From the NCBI GenBank assembly GCA_050331395.1, contig JBHJGX010000037.1:1-64000 (forward strand): a stretch of DNA of 64,000 bases. Direction: 5' to 3'. How positions within the stretch are numbered: the first letter of the stretch is position 1; the number at the start of each line of letters is the position of its first letter. The translations under genes were made by a program, and so were the position numbers. The notes under the pieces were generated by a model. That model searched no databases. It was not told the DNA's origin and saw nothing but the letters and a program-made list of their open reading frames with translations. Source of the DNA: Thermohalobaculum sp050331395. GTDB lineage: Bacteria > Pseudomonadota > Alphaproteobacteria > Rhodobacterales > Rhodobacteraceae. This document shows positions 43,056 to 52,655 of this stretch, piece by piece.

Positions 43056-43900
43056 GCCCGCGGCGCGCGCAGGCCGAGCGGATCGAGGGACCGCGGTGCC
43101 TCGCCTGCCAGCTGCGCCGCCCAGTCGAGCATGCGCCGCAGGAGCACCACCCGGCCGATCACGATCACCGCAGGCGGCGCGATGCCCGCCTCGGCGATAT
43201 CCGCGGCCGCCCGCCCGAGCACGGTCTCCACCACCCGCTGGTTGGCGAGGCTCGCCTCGGCGACCGCCGCCACCGGTTCGTTCGGGTCCCGCCCGGCCGC
43301 GATCAACCGCGCAGCGATCCCATCGAAATGCTTCATCGCCATATAGAGGACGATCACCTGGCTGCCGCGGGCGATGCCCTCCCAATCGAGCGCGGTCGGC
43401 AGCGCCCCGGACCGGTCGTGGCCGGTGAGAAACGTGACCGCCTGGTTGACGTCGCGGTGGCTGACGGGGATGCCCGCATAGGCGAGCCCACCGATCCCGG
43501 CGGTGATCCCCGGCGTCACCCGGATCGGCACGCCGGCTTCGACAAGTCCCTGCGCCTCCTCCCCGCCCCGACCGAAGACGAACGGATCGCCCCCTTTCAG
43601 GCGCAGCACCCGCTTGCCGGCGCGGGCAAGCGAGATCAGCCGGAGCGTGATGTCCCGCTGTTGCGGCGAGGGCTTGCCGCCGCGCTTGCCGGCATATTCG
43701 ACCTCGGCGCCCGGGCGGCGCCACTCGAGGATCCGCTCCTCGACCAGCGCGTCATAGACGATATGGTCGGCCTGGCGGAGCGCATTCAGCCCGTGCAGCG
43801 TCAGGAGCCCCGGATCGCCAGGTCCCGCCCCCACGAGCCAGACCAGGCCGCGGGCAAAAACCGGCCAACCGCCGGGCAATTCGGGGATATCTCGGACCAC
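43046..43900 (-). CDS. cobA: Uroporphyrinogen-III C-methyltransferase (SUMT)
   Basis: Makes precorrin-2 from uroporphyrinogen III, the branch point to B12 and siroheme; 284 residues. GTG 43900 has GAGGAG 11 bases upstream; longer frames cross the divergent promoter region. Motifs: WLVGAGPGDPGLLTL, RLKGGDPFVFGRGGEEA, TPGITAGIGGLAYAGIPVSHR (shown in part) and YMAMKH. No siroheme (CysG) domain is fused. First gene of the short minus-strand cobA-cobB operon, divergent from cbiD with 141 bases between. Confidence 0.92.
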   Translation of the reverse strand: MVRDIPELPGGWPVFARGLVWLVGAGPGDPGLLTLHGLNALRQADHIVYDALVEERILEWRRPGAEVEYAGKRGGKPSPQQRDITLRLISLARAGKRVLRLKGGDPFVFGRGGEEAQGLVEAGVPIRVTPGITAGIGGLAYAGIPVSHRDVNQAVTFLTGHDRSGALPTALDWEGIARGSQVIVLYMAMKHFDGIAARLIAAGRDPNEPVAAVAEASLANQRVVETVLGRAAADIAEAGIAPPAVIVIGRVVLLRRMLDWAAQLAGEAPRSLDPLGLRAPRACG

Positions 43901-44041
43901 GTCGATCGCCGCTCCTCTTGCCACAAGGGCACTATCAGCAGGATCGCCCACATGTAAGCGAACGTCCCTGCGACGCAATGGCGGCGAAGACCGGGGCGAC
44001 GGGCCTCCCGGAGACATCGCGCGGTCGTGTAGGGAAGGGCG

Positions 44042-45184
44042 ATGGCAAAAGCTTCTGGCAAAGGCGTGGTGCGGCCCGAGACCGATGCGGGAACCGACGG
44101 GGGCGCGCGCCCGCTTCGGACCGGGTTCACCACTGGGGCGTGCGCGACCGCGGCAGCGGCGGCAGCCTATCACGCCCTCCTGACGGGGCATTTCCCGGAC
44201 CCGGTCGAGATCGTGCTGCCAAGGGGGCAGCGGGTCGCCTTCGCCCTCGCCCGCCGAACGCTCGGCCGGGCGTGCGCCGCTGCCGGAGTGATCAAGGACG
44301 CGGGCGACGATCCGGACGTGACCCACGGGGTCGAGGTGATCGCCACGCTCTCGGCCGGCCCCGCAGGCACCGGCGTGACGTTCCGCGCGGGCCCCGGCGT
44401 CGGGACGGTGACCAAACCCGGATTGCCGATTGCGCCCGGCGAGCCGGCAATCAACCCGGTGCCGCGTCGGATGATCGCCGAGGCCATTTCCGGGCTCGCG
44501 GCCGCCCATCGCGCGCCTCCGGATATTGCGGTCGAGATCGCGATCCCCGGCGGGGCCGAGATCGCCCGGCGCACCTGGAACCCGCGGCTCGGCATCGAGG
44601 GCGGTCTCTCGATCCTCGGCACCACGGGGATCGTGCGGCCGTTCTCCTGTGCGGCCTGGATCGCCTCGATCCACCGGGGCATCGACGTGGCACGGGCGAA
44701 CGGGGCGCCCCACGCGGTCGGCGCCACCGGCGCGACCTCCGAGGCCACGGCGCAGGCGCGCTATGGCCTGCCGGACTGGGCGATGCTCGATATGGGCGAT
44801 TTTGCCGGCGGGCTGCTGAAGTATCTGGCGCGCCACCCGATCCCGCGGCTGACGATCGCAGGCGGCATCGGCAAGCTGACGAAGCTGGCCCAAGGCGCGC
44901 TCGATTTGCACTCACGGCGGAGCCAGGTGGATTTTACCGTCCTCGCCCGGCTCGCAGAGACGCGCGGTCTCGACCCGAGGCCCGTGGCGGCGGCGAACAC
45001 GGCGCTCGACGCGCTCGGCCATGGCGGGCCGGCGCTCGCCGAGGCGGTGGCGGTCGCGGCACGGGCGACGGCGCGCCGGGCGCTCGGGGCCGCACCGGTC
45101 GCGGTCTCGGTCCTCGTCGTCGGACGGGCGGGAGAGGTGCTCGCCGAAACCCCGCCCCTTGGCCCGGACGCGCGCGAGCGATGA
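44042..45184 (+). CDS. cbiD: Cobalt-precorrin-5B C1-methyltransferase
   Basis: 380 residues; AAGGG upstream of the ATG. The diagnostic start RTGFTTGACATAAAAAAY is at residues 26-43, followed by VIKDAGDDPDVTHG, GTVTKPGL, NPVPRRMI, GTTGIVRPFS and TIAGGIGKLTKLA. CbiD belongs to the cobalt-early (anaerobic) route and takes the place of CobF. Its stop overlaps the cobK ATG. Confidence 0.94.
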   Translation: MAKASGKGVVRPETDAGTDGGARPLRTGFTTGACATAAAAAAYHALLTGHFPDPVEIVLPRGQRVAFALARRTLGRACAAAGVIKDAGDDPDVTHGVEVIATLSAGPAGTGVTFRAGPGVGTVTKPGLPIAPGEPAINPVPRRMIAEAISGLAAAHRAPPDIAVEIAIPGGAEIARRTWNPRLGIEGGLSILGTTGIVRPFSCAAWIASIHRGIDVARANGAPHAVGATGATSEATAQARYGLPDWAMLDMGDFAGGLLKYLARHPIPRLTIAGGIGKLTKLAQGALDLHSRRSQVDFTVLARLAETRGLDPRPVAAANTALDALGHGGPALAEAVAVAARATARRALGAAPVAVSVLVVGRAGEVLAETPPLGPDARER

Positions 45185-45972
45185 GCCGGCCCGTGCTGAT
45201 CCTCGCCGGAACCGCCGAGGCCCGTGCGCTCGCGGCCCGTCTGACCGCCGACCCTGACCTCGCACCCCTGGCCGCGCTCGCCGGCGTGACCGAGCGCCCG
45301 GCCCCCTATCCCTGCCCGGTGCGCCGCGGCGGGTTCGGCGGCACGGACGGCCTTGCCGGCGCGCTCGCCACGCTCGAGGCCGAAGCGCTGATCGACGCGA
45401 CCCACCCCTTCGCCGCGACGATCTCGGCCAATGCCCTGGCCGCCGCGCAGACGGCCGCCGTTCCGCTTCTGGTCCTCGCCCGGCCACCCTGGACCCCGGA
45501 GCCGGGCGACGCGTGGGCGACATATCCAAGCCTCGGCCATGCGCTCGCCACCCTGCCCGCCGGGGCGCGGGTGTTTCTCGCCACCGGCCGGGGCGGCGCA
45601 AAGGAGGCTGCGCCTTTCTTCGCCGCCCGTCCGGATCTCCAAGGGCTCGCCCGCACGATCGAGCCGCCCGGGCCCCTGGCCCCGAACCTCGCGGCGATCC
45701 GGGGGGCGCCGGGGCCGCTTGCGAAAGAAATCGCGCTCCTGCGCGCCCACCGGATCAGCCACCTCGTGGCCAAGAACGCAGGCGGCGCGCAGGGCCGCAG
45801 CAAACTCGACGCAGCCCGGCACCTCGGTCTTGCCGTCGCGCTCATCGCGCGGCCGGCCCCTCCACCGGGAGCGCCGCTGCCGGAACCGAGCCTCGAGGCC
45901 CTCCACACCGCACTCCGTCGGCGCCTCGGGCTTTCCCCCTCTGCGACAGACGCGGCCGTCAGGGACGCTTGA
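45181..45972 (+). CDS. cobK: Precorrin-6A reductase
   Basis: NADPH-dependent reductase of the corrin ring, 263 residues. Rossmann-like start VLILAGTAEARALAARL, LIDATHPFAATISANA, VFLATGRGG, and the C-terminal VAKNAGGAQGRSKLDAARHL are family features. ATG overlaps the cbiD TGA. It also serves as CbiJ in the cobalt-containing route. Confidence 0.93.
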   Translation: MSRPVLILAGTAEARALAARLTADPDLAPLAALAGVTERPAPYPCPVRRGGFGGTDGLAGALATLEAEALIDATHPFAATISANALAAAQTAAVPLLVLARPPWTPEPGDAWATYPSLGHALATLPAGARVFLATGRGGAKEAAPFFAARPDLQGLARTIEPPGPLAPNLAAIRGAPGPLAKEIALLRAHRISHLVAKNAGGAQGRSKLDAARHLGLAVALIARPAPPPGAPLPEPSLEALHTALRRRLGLSPSATDAAVRDA

Positions 45973-46004
45973 CAGGCACCGCCCGCCGCGTGCAACGCTT
46001 CGAG

Positions 46005-46205
46005 TGAGGTTCCCGCACGCGCCGCCAAGCGGCTCCGAGGGATGAAAAGGGAATGCGGACAGGACCGACCCATCCCGGGGGCCCGAAGCCGCAGCCGCCC
46101 CCGCGACTGTATGCGGCGAGCGCGGGCCCGGAACGCCACTGGGATCCGTCCCGGGAAGGCGGGTCCGCGCGCCGAGCCGCAAGCCAGGAGACCTGCCTCT
46201 GAGCG
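46005..46205 (+). promoter_or_regulatory. Cobalamin riboswitch
   Basis: The conserved aptamer parts occur in order: AAAAGGGAA at 46045-46053, GCCGCAGCCGCCCCCGCGAC (ending CTGT at 46110) as the core junction, GCCACTGGGA near 46135-46144, and the B12 box AAGCCAGGAGACCTGCCT at 46181-46198. About 120 bases separate it from the hupE start, enough for an expression platform that hides the ribosome site. It should repress hupE-bluB-cobW-cobN and probably the rest of the operon when adenosylcobalamin is abundant. The whole 355-bp gap from cobK to hupE is accounted for by this element and its leader. Confidence 0.95.
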
Positions 46206-46327
46206 CCGGGCAACCGGCAAACGCATCGTGACGCGGGCGGGGTGCACCGCGACACGTCCCCGTCGGGTCCGTGGGCCCGGCGCGTGGCCGTGCCCTGTCC
46301 CCGACCCCAGAGGACGGACGGACAGAC

Positions 46328-46984
46328 ATGAACTCCCTCGCACGTATCGGGCTCGGCGCCCTCGTCTCGCTCGTGGCCCTGCCGGCCGCGGCGCACCACC
46401 CCCTCGGCGGCCTGCCGATGGAGACCTTCTCGCACGGGCTCCTCTCGGGGATCGGCCACCCGCTTTTGGGCTTCGACCACCTCTTCTTCGTCGCCGTCAT
46501 GGGCATCGCGGCCGCCTTCACCGGACGGCGCTTCGTCGCCCCGCTCGGCTATCTGGCGGCGATGATCGCTGGCGTCGCACTCGTTGTCGGCGGCGTCGCA
46601 CTGCCTTTCGTGGAACAAGCCATCGCGGTCTCGCTCCTCGTCCTAGGCGGGCTCGTGATGGCGGGCCGAGCGATCCCGCTCGCCGGTGCGGTCGGACTTT
46701 TCGCGCTCGCCGGGCTCTTCCATGGCTGGGCCTTCGGCGAAGCCCTCGCGGGCCAGGAGGGCGGTGCGCCCGTCGCAGTGACCGCGGGCTATCTGCTCGG
46801 CCTTGCGGCGGTGCAATACGCGATCGCGGTCGCGGCCGGTCTCGCGGTGACCGCCGGGCTCCGCGCGGCGACGGCTCAGGACATGCCGGCGCGGCTCTCC
46901 GGGGCGATGGCCGCGGGTGCGGGCGCCTTCCTCTGCCTCGAGGTGCTCGAAGGCGCCGCCTTCGCTGCGCTCGGGCTCGGCTGA
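46328..46984 (+). CDS. HupE/UreJ family permease, predicted cobalt transporter
   Basis: 218 residues, six or seven transmembrane segments. After a signal-like first helix (LGALVSLVALPAAA) comes the family signature HPLGGLP...GIGHPLLGFDHLFF, where the His and Asp ligate metal, and later FHGWAFGEALAG. HupE/UreJ proteins carry Ni2+ or Co2+; control by a B12 riboswitch and the cob neighbours point to cobalt. ATG 46328 is preferred over an upstream GTG-type start because it begins at the signal sequence. Confidence 0.88.
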   Translation: MNSLARIGLGALVSLVALPAAAHHPLGGLPMETFSHGLLSGIGHPLLGFDHLFFVAVMGIAAAFTGRRFVAPLGYLAAMIAGVALVVGGVALPFVEQAIAVSLLVLGGLVMAGRAIPLAGAVGLFALAGLFHGWAFGEALAGQEGGAPVAVTAGYLLGLAAVQYAIAVAAGLAVTAGLRAATAQDMPARLSGAMAAGAGAFLCLEVLEGAAFAALGLG

Positions 46985-46991
46985 GCCGGGA

Positions 46992-47651
46992 ATGGCGCTG
47001 CCCGAGGAGGAGCCGGACGCGCGGCGCGTCCGCACCGAGGCCGCGGGCTTCTCGCCGGCCTTCCAGGCGGAGCTCGCCCGGCTTTTCCGCTGGCGCCGGG
47101 ATGTTCGGCGCTTTCGCACCGATCCGCTGCCGGAGGGCCTTTTGGACGCGCTCCTCGCCGAGGCCGCCACCGCGCCCTCGGTCGGGCTCTCCGAGCCCTG
47201 GCGTCTCCTCGAGGTCCCCCCGGCCGCCCGCTGCGCCGTCGCAGAGAGCTTCGCCGCCGAGAACGCGGCCGCGCTCGCCGAACGGGGCCCGGACCGCGCC
47301 GCCTATGCGGGGCTCAAACTCGCCGGGCTCGCCGAAGCGCCCGTCCATATCGCTGCCTATTGCGACGACGGCAGCGCTCAGGGCCGCGGCCTCGGCCAAC
47401 GCACGATGCCCGAGACCCGCCGCTACTCGGTCGTCTGCGCGGTGATGCAACTCTGGCTTGCCGCGCGGGCCCATGGCGTGGGGCTCGGCTGGGTCTCGAT
47501 CCTCGCGCCCGAAGCGGTCGACCGGGCTCTCGACGTGCCGGTCCACTGGCACCTCGTCGCCTATCTCTGCCTCGGCTATCCGCAAGAAGAACACACCGAT
47601 GCCGAACTCGAACGCCACGCCTGGGAGCGCCGCCGCGCTCAACCGCTCTGA
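46992..47651 (+). CDS. bluB: 5,6-dimethylbenzimidazole synthase BluB
   Basis: Flavin-destroying oxygen-dependent enzyme that turns reduced FMN into the lower ligand of B12; 219 residues. It has a nitroreductase fold with RWRRDVRRFRTDPLP (FMN phosphate contacts), AEAATAPSVGLSEPWRLLEV, and LGWVSILAPE near the C-terminus. ATG seven bases after hupE. Its presence implies that this organism makes true cobalamin, and under oxygen. Confidence 0.92.
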   Translation: MALPEEEPDARRVRTEAAGFSPAFQAELARLFRWRRDVRRFRTDPLPEGLLDALLAEAATAPSVGLSEPWRLLEVPPAARCAVAESFAAENAAALAERGPDRAAYAGLKLAGLAEAPVHIAAYCDDGSAQGRGLGQRTMPETRRYSVVCAVMQLWLAARAHGVGLGWVSILAPEAVDRALDVPVHWHLVAYLCLGYPQEEHTDAELERHAWERRRAQPL

Positions 47652-47662
47652 GGAGACCGCCT

Positions 47663-48778
47663 GTGCCAAGCAAAATCCCAGCCACCGTTGTCACAGGTTT
47701 CCTGGGCGCCGGAAAGACCACGCTGATCCGCCATTTGCTCGCGCAAGCGAACGGCCGCCGGATCGCGCTGATTATTAACGAATTCGGTGATCTCGGCGTC
47801 GACGGCGAGGTCGTGACCGGCTGCGCCGATGCGGATTGCCCGGCCGAGAATGTGATCGAGCTCGCCAATGGCTGCATCTGTTGCACGGTCGCCGAAGATT
47901 TCCTGCCGGCGCTCGAGACGCTCCTCGGCCGCGCCGACCCGCCCGAGCACATCGTCATCGAGACGTCGGGCCTCGCGCTGCCGCAGCCCTTGGTGCGCGC
48001 GTTCGCCTGGCCCGAAATCCGTACCCGCGTCACCGTCGATGGGGTGGTGACCGTGGTGGACGGCCCCGCGCTTGCCGACGGGCGCTTTGCCGCCGATGAA
48101 GCCGCCGTCGACCGCCAGCGCGCCGCCGATGCGGGCCTCGACCACGCGACGCCCTTGTCGGATCTCTTCGAGGACCAGCTCGCCTGCGCGGATATGGTCC
48201 TGCTCAACAAGGCCGATCTGATGGAGGCGGACGGGGCCGAACGGCTCGGCGCCGCGCTCCTCGACCGCGTGCGCCCGGGCGTGCGGCTTTTGCGCTCGGA
48301 GAAGGGCGCGGTCGATCCGGCACTTCTCCTCGGGCTCGGCCTCGGTGCGGAGGACGATCTCGTGGCCCGCGCCGAGATCCATCACCGCCACGACGACCAC
48401 GACCACGGGCACGGGCACGCTCATGACCACGATCACGATCACGACCACGACCACGATCATGGACACGCCCACGCCCACGCCCACGACCACGGACACGACG
48501 CCTTCGAAAGCTTCGTGCTCACCCTTCCGGAAATCGCCGAGCCCACCGCCTTTGCCGAGCGCATCGCCGAGACCATCCGCAGCCACGGCATTCTCCGCCT
48601 GAAAGGCTTCGCCGCCGTCGCCGGACGGCCCATGCGCCTCGTCGTCCAGGCGGTCGGTCCGCGCGTCGACACCCATTACGATCGCCCTTTCGCCCCGGAC
48701 GAAACCCGGGCCACGCGCCTCGTGGTGATCGGCCAAACCGGGCTCGACCGCGCCGCCATCGCCCAGGCACTCGGCTGA
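47663..48778 (+). CDS. cobW: CobW GTPase metallochaperone
   Basis: COG0523 G3E GTPase thought to hand cobalt to the late cobaltochelatase; 371 residues from a GTG with GAGGAGA upstream. P-loop GFLGAGKTTL is at 12-21, NGCICCTV is the metal-binding CxCC, ETSGLALP lies in the middle and LNKADL is the guanine-recognition motif. A long His/Asp-rich insert (48380-48499) lies before the C-terminal CobW_C domain. Immediately upstream of cobN, as usual. Confidence 0.94.
   Translation: MPSKIPATVVTGFLGAGKTTLIRHLLAQANGRRIALIINEFGDLGVDGEVVTGCADADCPAENVIELANGCICCTVAEDFLPALETLLGRADPPEHIVIETSGLALPQPLVRAFAWPEIRTRVTVDGVVTVVDGPALADGRFAADEAAVDRQRAADAGLDHATPLSDLFEDQLACADMVLLNKADLMEADGAERLGAALLDRVRPGVRLLRSEKGAVDPALLLGLGLGAEDDLVARAEIHHRHDDHDHGHGHAHDHDHDHDHDHDHGHAHAHAHDHGHDAFESFVLTLPEIAEPTAFAERIAETIRSHGILRLKGFAAVAGRPMRLVVQAVGPRVDTHYDRPFAPDETRATRLVVIGQTGLDRAAIAQALG
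48380..48499 (+). repeat. Low-complexity (CAC-GAC)n tract encoding the His-rich loop of CobW
   Basis: About 40 codons, nearly all His, Asp, Gly or Ala, made of repeating CAC/GAC/CAT/GGC triplets. It likely stores or presents Co(II). Confidence 0.8.
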
Positions 48779-48788
48779 GCGCGGGCCC

Positions 48789-51700
48789 ATGCACCTCCTC
48801 GCCGCAGAACCGGGCCAAGTCTCCGACGGCAGCGAGCCCGTCGATCCCGCCCAAACCCCCGGCGAGATCGTCGTCCTCTCCGCAGCGGACACCGAACTCG
48901 CCGCCCTCGCCGCGGCGAGAGCCGCGCTCGAGACGGTGGGCGAGGCCCCGCCCACGCTCCGCCTCGCCTCCCTCGGCTGGCTCGGGCATCCCTTCTCGGT
49001 CGACCGTTATCTCGATCGGACGGCGAGCCACGCGCGCCTCGTCATCGCTCGGGTCCTCGGCGGCGAGGCCTACTGGCCCTACGGCATCGAACAATTCGCG
49101 GCCCGCCTCGGCGCGGCCGGCATCCCCTTCGTCGCGCTGCCGGGCGACGACAAACCCGACGACGGCCTCGCCCGCCTCTCGGCCGCGACCCGCACCGATT
49201 GGGAAACGCTCTGGGGCTATCTCGTCGAGGGCGGGCCGGAGAACGCCCGGAACTTCCTCCGCCTCGCCGCCCACCTGATCGGCCGCGCACCCCGGCCCGA
49301 GGGGCCCAGGCCGCTCCTTCGCGCAGGGCTCTACTGGCCGGGCGCCGGGACGGCGGAGCTCGCCCGGATCCGCAGCGAATGGCACCCAGGCGCGCCAGTG
49401 GCGGCGATCGTCTTCTATCGCGCCCTTCTTCAGGGCGCCGGGCTCGAGCCCATCGACCGCCTGGTCGGCGCGCTTCTGGCCGAGGGGCTGAACCCGCTGC
49501 CCGCCTTCGTCGCCTCGCTCAAGGATCCGGTCTCGGCGGCGACGCTCGCGCGTCTTTTCGCCGACGCTCCGCCGGCCGTCGTCCTCAACACCACCGCCTT
49601 TGCCGTCGGCAGCCCGGACACCGCGGCCGCGCCCGCCGAGACCCGCCAGCCGACGCCCCTCGACGCCCCCGGCGCTCCGGTTTTCCAGGTGGTGCTCTCG
49701 GGCAGCGCCGAGGCCGACTGGGCGGCCGGCACCCGAGGCCTCGGCCCGCGCGACATCGCCATGCATGTGGCCCTCCCGGAGATCGACGGGCGGATCCTCA
49801 CGCGCGCCGTGAGCTTCAAGGGCGAGGCCTATCGCGACGCGGCGACCGAGTGCCCGATCACCGCCTATCGCGCTGTCGGGGACCGGGTCCGCTTCACCGC
49901 CCGCCTGGCGGCCAATTGGGCGCGGCTCGCGGCGACGCCCGCCGCGGACCGGCGCCTCGCCATGGTGCTCGCGAATTATCCGAACCGGGACGGGCGGCTC
50001 GCCAACGGCGTGGGCCTCGACACCCCTGCCTCGGCCATCGGCATGCTCCGGGCGCTCGCCGCCCATGGATACGCCGTCGAGCATGCCCCCGGCGACGGGG
50101 CCGAGCTGATGGCGCGGCTGCAAGCCGGCCCGACGAATTGGCTCGCGACCCGCCCCGACGGGCGCCGTCGGCCGCAAGACCGCATAGGCGGCGAACGGTT
50201 GCCGCTTCCGGACTATCGCCGGCATTGGGACGCACTGCCGGACGCCGTCAAGACCGCCGTCGACGCGCGCTGGGGCCCGCCCGAGGCCGACCCCTATCTC
50301 GAAGACGGCGCGTTTACGCTCGCGATCCTGCGCTTCGGCGCGGTCGCGCTCGGCATCCAGCCCGCGCGCGGCTATGATATCGACCCGGCCGAGACCTTTC
50401 ACAGCCCCGATCTCGTGCCGCCGCATCACTATTTCGCCTTTTATATCTGGCTGCGCGAGGTCTTCGGCAGCCACGCGGTCATCCATCTCGGCAAACACGG
50501 GAACCTCGAATGGCTGCCCGGCAAGGCGCTCGCCCTTTCCGAGGCCTGCCTGCCCGAGGCCGTGCTCGGCGCCCTGCCGCAGCTTTATCCCTTCATCGTC
50601 AACGACCCCGGCGAAGGCGCCCAAGCGAAGCGCCGGACAAGCGCGGTGATCCTCGACCATCTGACCCCGCCGCTGACCCGCGCCGAGACCTACGGGCCCC
50701 TCGCCGCCCTCGAAGCGCTGGTGGACGAATATGCCGAAGCCTCGGCGGTCGATCCCCGCCGCGCCGCACATTTGCGCAGCCAGATCCTCGCGGAGACCGC
50801 GGCGACCGGCCTCGATATCGACGCAGGACTGACCGGCGAGACCGACCCGGACAGCCGCCTTTCTCGCCTCGACGCCTGGCTCTGCGAGATCAAGGAGAGC
50901 CAGATCCGCGACGGGCTCCATGTCTTCGGCGAGAGCCCGACGGGCCGCCAGGAACGCGACCTCGCCCAGGCGCTCGCCCGGTTGCCGCGGGGCGACGGGC
51001 GCGGGGCAGACGCCTCGCTCTTGCGCGCCCTCGCCGAGGATTGCGGCATCGGCCCCGAGATCATGGATCCGCTCGACTGTCCGCTCGCCGCTCCGCATGC
51101 GGGTCCCCGCCACCCCGCGCTCGCCGGTGCCGCCGACGGGCCCTGGCGGAGCATGGGCGACACGGTCGAACGCCTGGAGGCGCTTGCCTCCGCGCTCCTC
51201 GAGGGAAGCCGGCCCGCGCCCGGCCCGCTCAGCGCCGCCGTCCTCGCGGGCCTCGAGAGCCGGATCCGGCCGGCCCTCGCCGCGTGCGGACCCCGCGAGA
51301 CGCGTGCCCTTCTCGACGGGCTCGACGGGCGCTTCGTCGCGCCGGGACCCTCCGGCGCCCCGACCCGCGGACGCCTCGACGTCTTGCCGACGGGGCGGAA
51401 TTTCTACTCGGTCGACACCCGGGCCGTGCCGACGCCCGCGGCTTGGACGCTCGGTTGGGCCTCGGCCACCCGTCTTGTCGAGCGCCATCTCCAGGAAGAG
51501 GGCGACTGGCCGCGCCGGATCGCCCTTACCGCCTGGGGCACCGCAAACATGCGCACGGGCGGGGACGACATCGCCCAAGCGCTCGCGCTCATGGGGGTCC
51601 GGCCGCGCTGGGACGGGGCCTCGCGCCGGGTGACCGGTTTCGAGATTCTGCCGCTCTCGGTCCTCGCCCGGCCACGGGTCGACGTGACGCTCCGGGTCTC

Positions 51701-52577
51701 CGGCTTCTTCCGCGATGCCTTCCCGGGGCTCATCGACCTCGTGGACAGCGCCGCCCGCGCCGTGATGGCGCTCGACGAACCGGCCGCAGAGAACCCCGCC
51801 GCCGGCGCCCATGCGGAGGAACGCGCCCGCCTGGCTGCCCGCGGTCACCCGGCGCCCGACCGGGCGGCAGGGTTTCGCGTTTTCGGCTCGAAACCCGGCG
51901 CCTACGGGGCGGGCCTGCAGGCGATGATCGACGAACGCCTCTGGCGGAGCCCCGCCGATCTCGCCGAGGCGTGGCTCACCTGGGGCGCCTATGCCTATGG
52001 CGACGGGGCCGAGGGCGCCCCAGCCCGCGACCGGCTCGAGACGCGCCTCGCCAGCGCGGACGCGGTTGTGCAAAACCAGGACAATCGCGAGCACGACTTG
52101 CTCGACTCTGACGACTATTACCAGTTCGAGGGCGGCATGGCCGCCACCGTCCAGCACCTCTCGGGGCGCGCGCCGCCGGTCTATCACGCCGACCACTCCC
52201 GGCCCGAACGCCCGGTGATCCGCACCCTCGAAGAAGAGATCGCCCGCGTGGTCCGCGCCCGCGTCGTCAATCCCAAATGGATCGCAGGGGTCAAACGCCA
52301 CGGCTACAAGGGCGCCTTCGAGATGGCCGCGACGGTCGACTATCTCTTCGCCTTCGCCGCGACGACCGGGGCGGTCCGGGGCCACCATTTCGATCTCGTC
52401 CACGACGCCTACCTGGCCGATGCGGAGACCCGGGGGTTCCTCGAAGAGACGAACCCGGCCGCGCTCCGCGAGATCGCCGCGCGCCTCGAAGAGGCCATCG
52501 AGCGCGGCCTCTGGCAACCGAGGGCGAACGCGGCGCGGAACCTGCTCGCCGATCTTCGCGAGGGCGCCGATGCGTGA
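48789..52577 (+). CDS. cobN: Cobaltochelatase subunit CobN
   Basis: Large subunit of the ATP-dependent aerobic cobaltochelatase (CobN with CobS and CobT), which inserts cobalt into hydrogenobyrinic acid a,c-diamide; 1262 residues, normal length. It has VIHLGKHGNLEWLPGKAL, a CobN/BchH hallmark, near residue 565, VLANYPNRDGRLANGVG at about 397, GTANMRTGGDDIAQ, and a C-terminal YKGAFEMAATVDYLFAF. cobS and cobT are not in the window and should lie elsewhere. ATG ten bases after cobW. Confidence 0.95.
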   Translation: MHLLAAEPGQVSDGSEPVDPAQTPGEIVVLSAADTELAALAAARAALETVGEAPPTLRLASLGWLGHPFSVDRYLDRTASHARLVIARVLGGEAYWPYGIEQFAARLGAAGIPFVALPGDDKPDDGLARLSAATRTDWETLWGYLVEGGPENARNFLRLAAHLIGRAPRPEGPRPLLRAGLYWPGAGTAELARIRSEWHPGAPVAAIVFYRALLQGAGLEPIDRLVGALLAEGLNPLPAFVASLKDPVSAATLARLFADAPPAVVLNTTAFAVGSPDTAAAPAETRQPTPLDAPGAPVFQVVLSGSAEADWAAGTRGLGPRDIAMHVALPEIDGRILTRAVSFKGEAYRDAATECPITAYRAVGDRVRFTARLAANWARLAATPAADRRLAMVLANYPNRDGRLANGVGLDTPASAIGMLRALAAHGYAVEHAPGDGAELMARLQAGPTNWLATRPDGRRRPQDRIGGERLPLPDYRRHWDALPDAVKTAVDARWGPPEADPYLEDGAFTLAILRFGAVALGIQPARGYDIDPAETFHSPDLVPPHHYFAFYIWLREVFGSHAVIHLGKHGNLEWLPGKALALSEACLPEAVLGALPQLYPFIVNDPGEGAQAKRRTSAVILDHLTPPLTRAETYGPLAALEALVDEYAEASAVDPRRAAHLRSQILAETAATGLDIDAGLTGETDPDSRLSRLDAWLCEIKESQIRDGLHVFGESPTGRQERDLAQALARLPRGDGRGADASLLRALAEDCGIGPEIMDPLDCPLAAPHAGPRHPALAGAADGPWRSMGDTVERLEALASALLEGSRPAPGPLSAAVLAGLESRIRPALAACGPRETRALLDGLDGRFVAPGPSGAPTRGRLDVLPTGRNFYSVDTRAVPTPAAWTLGWASATRLVERHLQEEGDWPRRIALTAWGTANMRTGGDDIAQALALMGVRPRWDGASRRVTGFEILPLSVLARPRVDVTLRVSGFFRDAFPGLIDLVDSAARAVMALDEPAAENPAAGAHAEERARLAARGHPAPDRAAGFRVFGSKPGAYGAGLQAMIDERLWRSPADLAEAWLTWGAYAYGDGAEGAPARDRLETRLASADAVVQNQDNREHDLLDSDDYYQFEGGMAATVQHLSGRAPPVYHADHSRPERPVIRTLEEEIARVVRARVVNPKWIAGVKRHGYKGAFEMAATVDYLFAFAATTGAVRGHHFDLVHDAYLADAETRGFLEETNPAALREIAARLEEAIERGLWQPRANAARNLLADLREGADA

Positions 52578-52655
52578 GATCCCCGATCGCGTCCGACGCG
52601 CCTTGCCGCATGGCAGGCCTTCCGCCGCACCGGAGCCTCAGAACGGGGCCGGATC

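Noticed and set aside
48519..52517. 1332-codon open frame antisense to cobN
   Set aside because: Codon-position shadow of a high-GC gene; CobN on the plus strand has full family motifs.
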